From assembly GCA_021014945.1 (NCBI GenBank), contig MU266401.1, positions 49,956 to 113,955 on the forward strand: 64,000 nucleotides of DNA, given 5' to 3'. Both the position numbers and the translations under genes were made by a program. Of this stretch, positions 59,149 to 64,000 are shown piece by piece. A model generated the notes under the pieces. That model saw nothing but the letters and a program-made list of their open reading frames with translations, searched no databases and was not told the origin of the DNA. How positions within the stretch are numbered: position 1 is the stretch's first letter; every line of letters begins with the position of its first letter. The stretch is from Leucogyrophana mollusca (lineage: Eukaryota > Basidiomycota > Agaricomycetes > Boletales).

Positions 59149-61200
59149 TCATCCTTCAACGAAAGAAGTAAGACCAGTAAAGAAATCAACTGATGAAGAA
59201 AAGCTAGTGTCCATCACAATCTGGCTTCTTGAGTTCGAATCTTGCTCGCCAAACACGCGGGGTAGCGGGGGGCGAGGGTCAGTCGGTTGAGGAATAAGTG
59301 GACTTGACAACATGACTTGGGACGTTGAAGGCTGCAGGGCTGCTAGTATATCCATGCTCGGGGTTGACATATCTAGGTGAGGCTCCTGGCTCATGGGAAG
59401 CCTTGGCTTTGCTGGGCGAGTTGGAGAAAGGTGGAGCTGGTGGTTGGAATTATTGGTAGCCTTTACCGACGTGCCAGCCTTGGTGATAAAGTGATGTGGA
59501 AAGAAACAGAGAACGTTCATCGAACGATTCTAATACCAGACACAAACAAAAACAAACCACTGTGTTCCTTTCGGTTGATAATGCGTTAACAGCCCGTTTC
59601 GGAGCCCTACGCCTCCGGAGGGTCCGTTGATGCGATGGCTCAATGGTCGACAATCTCTTGAGGGGCATTGAGCGCATAGATTGATCACTGATAGGTGCCT
59701 CGGAGAAGGAGCTGCGTTTATTTGAAATGCCGGAAGGAGTTGATGTTTGTGCTTGAGTGGCAATTCGCGCCGTTTTCATGAAGCAAGCCAGCAAGGTTGT
59801 AAACGATTTCAAAGGTTTAGGGGCCCCGATCGCACTTTCCGGGAACGGAGCCAATCCGGTGCTGCGGCAGTCGTCGAATGCGGAGACATCTTGAGTAGTG
59901 ATAGTGACGCTGTGAACGATATCGTGTGCCGGAGGAGTCCCGGGAACCAGGGTCGTGCCCGCCTGGACTGCCTTGGGATGAAGCTCTAGACTAACCTGGT
60001 GCCCAGGCGGACTCCACGGGAGCTCGACCGGAGCTCGAGAAAAAGGCCGCGAAAGCTTCGATTTGTGCCCAGAAGATGAAGAGGATCCCTCGGAATACAG
60101 TGGAGCCGAGGCCTCAGTATAATTGACAACATTAGAACTGCACAACCCAAGTTTCGACATGGCAGTATGTCTGTGTCAAGTAGGTATCATTGTATAGAGA
60201 ACGCACTGCGGGTGTCACAACCGCTACCTACGTAACTTTGGAGACCGATCTCGCCTTTGTGTCTTCAAGAGGGACAAACGCCAGTGGTGTGCGGTGGGAC
60301 GCAATGTCAGAACTGGGGACAGAATGTAGAGACTTTCCCAAGGCCTTGTTTGAAGATGTACCAAGCGATAGATCGCTGTGCATGGTCTTCCAAGTGGTCA
60401 GGGGCTTGCATGGCCCAAGTTTCGTCGGACGCGATCTTGGGGAGGATCCAAAGCGAGGTCGAGTGCTGGGCGTTTTTGGCAGCATGGAGTCTTGCCACAA
60501 CTTCGCCTTCGGAGGAGCGGGGGTTGAGAATTTATTGAGGGGCACAAAATCGAGAGGGCGCCTAGCAAGTGGTCCGGCATCGGCAGTTTGCAGTGTTTGG
60601 TGCGGGTCTCCATGGGAAAGAATAGCTGCACGAGCGAGTGTCGACATCAACCCGCCAGAGGCTTTCCGGAATTTCCGCGGCCTCCGTTTGCGCGTCGAGA
60701 GGTCCGCAGGCTGCACATCGTGACTATATGCGTCACAACCGGAGAAACAAATGGCTCCGTCCAGAAGTGCGGTCACACGCTTGCGTTTCCCGTATCGTCG
60801 AGGCTGTTTCTCAAGCGACCTGCGAATAAACGCCTCCACAGTTAAGGCCTTCTCTAAAGTGACAGTCGGGGTGTGCATTTGTATATCGCCGTGCCCGAGA
60901 TTCTGTGGTGAAGGATTCATCGAGGCGGCAGGGGATGATGGTTGAGGTGTCAGCGTAGCAATGTGCGGGATCAATGACAGCGAGTCCGTGGTGGGCCGGT
61001 TGCCATAGTTCGGTACGATACTTACAGGACGGCACAAAAGCCCGTCACCCTGGACATGCATATCTGCTGGATAGATGGGACGTTTCCGTTTTCTCTCGAA
61101 CTAGTTACGCTCGTTATCGGTGTGGGCGAAGGGCACAGAGGGAACCCAAGGGAGCCAGACTTACCACGACATTCGTCACGTCGCAGTTCTCGGTCGCCAT
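59149..61200 (-). CDS. Large Ser/Pro-rich protein, unknown function
   Basis: Not recognised. The proposed start at 61200 (MATENCDVTNVV) leads through introns to exons at 61061-60228, 60170-59600 and 59450-59149. Phases match: SVSK-VT joins HTAMSKLGLCSS across an intron at about 60174-60230. The protein, roughly 600 residues, is Ser/Pro/Thr-rich with basic patches (RRYGKRKRV near 60790, STRKRRPRKFRK near 60680, TLRRRRAPKR near 59610), suggesting a nuclear, largely disordered protein. Short motifs with a Leu/Phe pattern (TVEAFIRRSLEKQ, DILAALQPS) may be binding segments. No enzyme motif seen. The exon join around 59430-59560 is the least certain part, and the model could instead be two genes. 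Confidence 0.6.
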
Positions 61201-61816
61201 TCCAGACGAACTCGTCCTACCAACAAAAAAAATCGTGATAAATAGCTTTGGGCCGCAGTACTGTGTATTTTTCGTGCCGGGTCTTGTGCTTTAAAGCTCC
61301 CTCAGCACTTGAAGGGCCTGGGACGTAGCTTCGGAAGGATAGGATTGGTGACAGAACCCTAATTCGGGTGTTTGTTTGGCAACAGCCTCTGAACTAAACA
61401 TTGGAAGAACAGGCATTCTCCGCCAAGCTGATCCGTAAACTCGGACCCAAACAACTTGAAATCGACGTTTACGAAGATGGGCTCCATTTTTTTTGAAGCT
61501 GCATTGCCTCTAGTTGCCGAGCAGCATCTCACATTCTCCATCCCCGTTTATGATAGTGTTGACCACATTAGCCCGCATTTTTTACGCCACGCCTCCTATG
61601 GCAATGCGGCAATCCTACCCCGTCGGGCGCACATGACCGTGAATCGTGATTGAGCAAAGAGTAATAGCCTACCAGACAACCGAGTAAGTAGCAGCACCGC
61701 CTCTCGAGATGGTATAAAGTATGGTGTAGGTGCGGTAGGATTCCCTATCCTTCTCCAATTTCTCCCTCGGATCACATCTGGACTATCGATTCCTTTCCCT
61801 GGTTCTGACTTCGACC
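61201..61816. other. Divergent intergenic, 616 bp
   Basis: Promoters of the unknown gene (-) and the secreted-protein gene (+). A TATA box for the latter is listed separately. No other feature recognised. Confidence 0.5.
61713..61718 (+). promoter_or_regulatory. TATA box of the secreted-protein gene
   Basis: TATAAA about 100 bases before the ATG at 61817, followed by a CT-rich leader (CTATCCTTCTCCAATTTCTCCC), which is typical of strongly expressed fungal genes. Confidence 0.55.
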
Positions 61817-62385
61817 ATGCAGCTCACTCTTCCCGCCATTTTTGCATCGTTCGCTGCTCTTGCATCAGCTGCAGCTGTGCCTGCGTCTAGCGTCTATTGT
61901 TCTGAAGCTACACGCTTTGGTGTGGTTACCATCGAGCCTTCAACACTCTCTCCTGGTGATGTAGGGATTCCCCATATCGTTCCTGGTATTGATGCTGTGC
62001 TAATGACACTGTCAAAAGTCTTTCACTGTGAACGCTGACTTCACCTGTGCACTCCAGTATGGGATCAACCCGGAGTACACAGATTACTACATCGAAGTTC
62101 CTGTGAACAACAATGGCTATGAACCTCCCATCCTGATCGCTCGTCGAACCCCCAACCTACCGACTGATAGCTTCACCGCTCAGGTGCGTCATGTATCACA
62201 TCGTGCTAGGTCGCGACCGACGCATTGGTTATTTTCGATCTTAGCTCCCATACGCGTATTATTTCGCTAACACCAGTTATGTGCTTTACCTGGCCACCAC
62301 GTACCCGGTAAACGGGACGAATGGGACCCCGTATTATCCGGTCGGAGGGGTTGAAACCCCCATCACCATCACGAACATCTCATAA
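61817..62385 (+). CDS. Small secreted protein
   Basis: Short secreted protein of about 150 residues. The start at 61817 gives a clear signal peptide (MQLTLPAIFASFAALASAAA, cleavage expected after Ala-Ala-Ala-Val-Pro or nearby). The mature part begins with a Cys (VYCSEAT) and has a second Cys (NADFTCALQY), so one disulfide is possible. It is rich in Thr, Tyr, Pro and Asn with likely N-glycosylation sites (NGT, NTS). Introns at about 61963-62021 and 62182-62248 keep the frame (SPGD-SFTVNADF; FTAQ-LPYAYYF). The beta-strand-like pattern (VVTIEPSTLSPGD, TPITITNIS) suggests an Ig-like sandwich. Effector, wall or stress roles are all possible; the function is unknown. Confidence 0.8.
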
Positions 62386-62598
62386 ATCTCTTGCATGGCT
62401 TTATTCAAGGGAGAGGGGGATAGAATCACTATATCACTACCTTCGATGTGCATTAATGTTGGACTCTTGGACTCTTGGTCGCTGTCATAGTATACATGTG
62501 TGTTCATGACGGTATTCTGCTCATCTGAAACTACACCCTCATCACCTCGGAACCAGGCAACCTGAAACCCAAATCTCGCAGTACTGTGATACGCCTAC

Positions 62599-64000
62599 TC
62601 AAGATTTCACCAGTAATGCAAGCTCTGCTTTTAGCCGCTTAAGCTCAATCACTGCAACATCAATGTCGTCCTTCGGCGCCTTCCCCTCCTTCAATGACCG
62701 CACGAATTGGCCCTGTTCCGACACCTTCTCCTCCATAGCGATGACTTCGGGAGATTTTGGTCCGTTTTCTACTGCCGCCTCCGCCTTGCCGTTGGCAACT
62801 AGAGCCTTCTTTGCTTTACGCTTTGACACAGCAGCCTCGGGCTCTTTGCTCGCGGTCTCTGCTCCACCAAACTTCGCTTTCCATTGTTCCTCCATTTTCT
62901 CGTCGATCTTCTTGAACAGATGCTCTGGCTGACCGATCAGATGGCCCGCAAGAATGTCGGTCGAGAGTGCTTCAGGGACCACACGTGCGGGGGCGTTTAG
63001 CTGTTCCAGGATCGAGTCGGACGTGGCGGGCATGAACGGGTATATGAGTGCAGAAAGGACATAAACGAGGTTGGTGGCACGCGACACAACCTGTGCACAA
63101 CGCTTCGGGTTTTCTGCCATCAGCGCCTTGTTGAGACCGGAAGCCTGAAGGTAGCCGTTGCCTTTCCCAGAGATAAGCATGACGATCTGGAGGCCGAGGC
63201 GAAGCTTGACGCTCTCCAGGGCGTCGATGTATTCCTTGAGAAGAGTGTTCACGTCGTTGATAAAATCAGCGTCGAGGTCATCATTTGGAGACAACGGGCC
63301 AGGAGCATCTCCACTTTCTGGGATGACGCTATCATATTGCGAGGAGACGAACTTGAGGGTTCGATTGACAAAGTTTCCGAAACTGACGGGCACGAACGTT
63401 AACGGAATCCCCTCTCACGACGCGCCACTTACTTGTTCAGCAAAATGTTGTTGTTTGCGGCGATCTATGGAAAGTGTAAGCACGGTCATCTAACCTTCGC
63501 ATAGCTACACTTACGCAGTCCGACCAGGAGAACATGGAGTCTGCCGTCTCTGGGCGCGTCGAAAGTAGATAATATCGCCACACCGACGCGGGAATACCAG
63601 TTTCTTTTGCCATCGGTCCAAACACGCCGCGGTTTTTGCTCTTGGAAAACTTCCCGCCTTCGTAGTTCAGGTATTCTAGATGCCGGATTTCGTGAGTTGT
63701 CAATCACCTCCAACAGCTGCAAATTCTGACCTGTAGTTGATAAATGATGCAGTGTCGTCCAGTCTCTACCATCCCCTAGAAGCATGGAAGGGAAATAAAT
63801 CGTATGGAAGTAAACATTGTCTTTGCCCATGAACTGGTAGAGCTTGACGTTGTCGGGATTGTGCCACCATTGCTTCCAATCGGGCGTGTAGGTCGCGGTT
63901 ATGCTGACATATCCGATCACAGCGTCGAACTAGGTGCAAAGTTAGGGACGATGTGCGTGATGATAATGCTCTTTCAAGGAACTGACCCAAACGTCTGGGG
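62599..64000 (-). CDS. MES1: Methionyl-tRNA synthetase, C-terminal part (N-terminus beyond window)
   Basis: Class I aminoacyl-tRNA synthetase charging tRNA-Met; cytosolic type. The 5' part lies off the right edge. Visible: the catalytic domain second half with [34 protein letters not shown] (near 63850), [20 protein letters not shown] containing the KFSKS (KMSKS-type) loop near 63640, and [16 protein letters not shown]. The helical anticodon-binding domain follows ([17 protein letters not shown], near 63390) up to YPFMPATS. An Ala/Lys-rich linker leads to a final charged helical hairpin ([21 protein letters not shown], near 62700) resembling a WHEP-type appended domain. Stop at 62599. Introns near 63405-63470, 63500 and 63690-63740 join in frame. 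Confidence 0.93.

Overview
The window is nuclear DNA of a filamentous basidiomycete, most likely an Agaricomycete. Genes are dense, alternate between strands and are cut by many introns of about 45-75 bases (GT-AG, with two GC-AG cases). Gene content is fungal: a YOR1-type ABC transporter, a P450 with a basidiomycete-style heme loop, a metacaspase with a Pro/Gly/His/Gln-rich head, a LAMMER kinase, an APH-like protein and a MYST acetyltransferase with two PHD fingers. All exon joins were read by eye from splice sites and reading phase. No prokaryotic operon, CRISPR array, rRNA or convincing tRNA was seen.

Layout. 1-4.7 kb: YOR1-like ABC transporter (-), 3' end off the window. 5.1-7.8 kb: Dbp6/DDX51-type DEAD-box helicase (-). 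8.2-10.5 kb: cytochrome P450 (-). 11.4-13.2 kb: SANT/Myb-like protein (-). 13.3-17.4 kb: PHD-PHD-MYST histone acetyltransferase (-). 18.7-20.6 kb: LAMMER kinase (+). 20.6-24.7 kb: gene-poor. 24.7-26.0 kb: APH-like protein lacking a metal-binding residue (+). 26.4-27.0 kb: COX4 (-). 27.7-30.9 kb: CAX Ca2+/H+ exchanger (+). 31.3-33.6 kb: uridine kinase/UPRT (-). 33.9-35.7 kb: NCS2/CTU2 tRNA thiolation protein (-). 36.0-37.8 kb: class V PLP enzyme (-).

37.7-41.7 kb holds a segmental tandem duplication. Each unit carries a gamma-glutamylcyclotransferase-like (GGCT/AIG2-like) gene and its divergent promoter. The second unit also keeps a broken head of the PLP-enzyme gene, and a fragment of an unrelated gene sits at the junction. 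Then follow a Ppn2-like polyphosphatase (42.3-44.0, +), metacaspase (44.1-46.8, -), MFS sugar transporter (48.7-51.4, +), UvrD/Srs2-type DNA helicase (51.7-55.3, +), a doubtful or decaying gene (55.8-56.4, -), an alpha-crystallin/Hsp20-like gene (56.4-57.4, +), BUD13 (57.9-58.9, -), a large unknown gene (59.1-61.2, -), a small secreted protein (61.8-62.4, +) and the 3' part of methionyl-tRNA synthetase (62.6-64.0, -).

Most genes are independent housekeeping or accessory loci. I see no metabolic cluster or defence island. The most distinctive items are the duplication with its junction fragment, the APH-like pseudoenzyme candidate, a CAX protein with altered signature motifs, two GC-AG introns (one inside the metacaspase His motif), an MCB-like site plus perfect palindrome before the Srs2-type helicase, and a telomere-repeat motif before BUD13. 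None of these amounts to a clearly new system on sequence alone.
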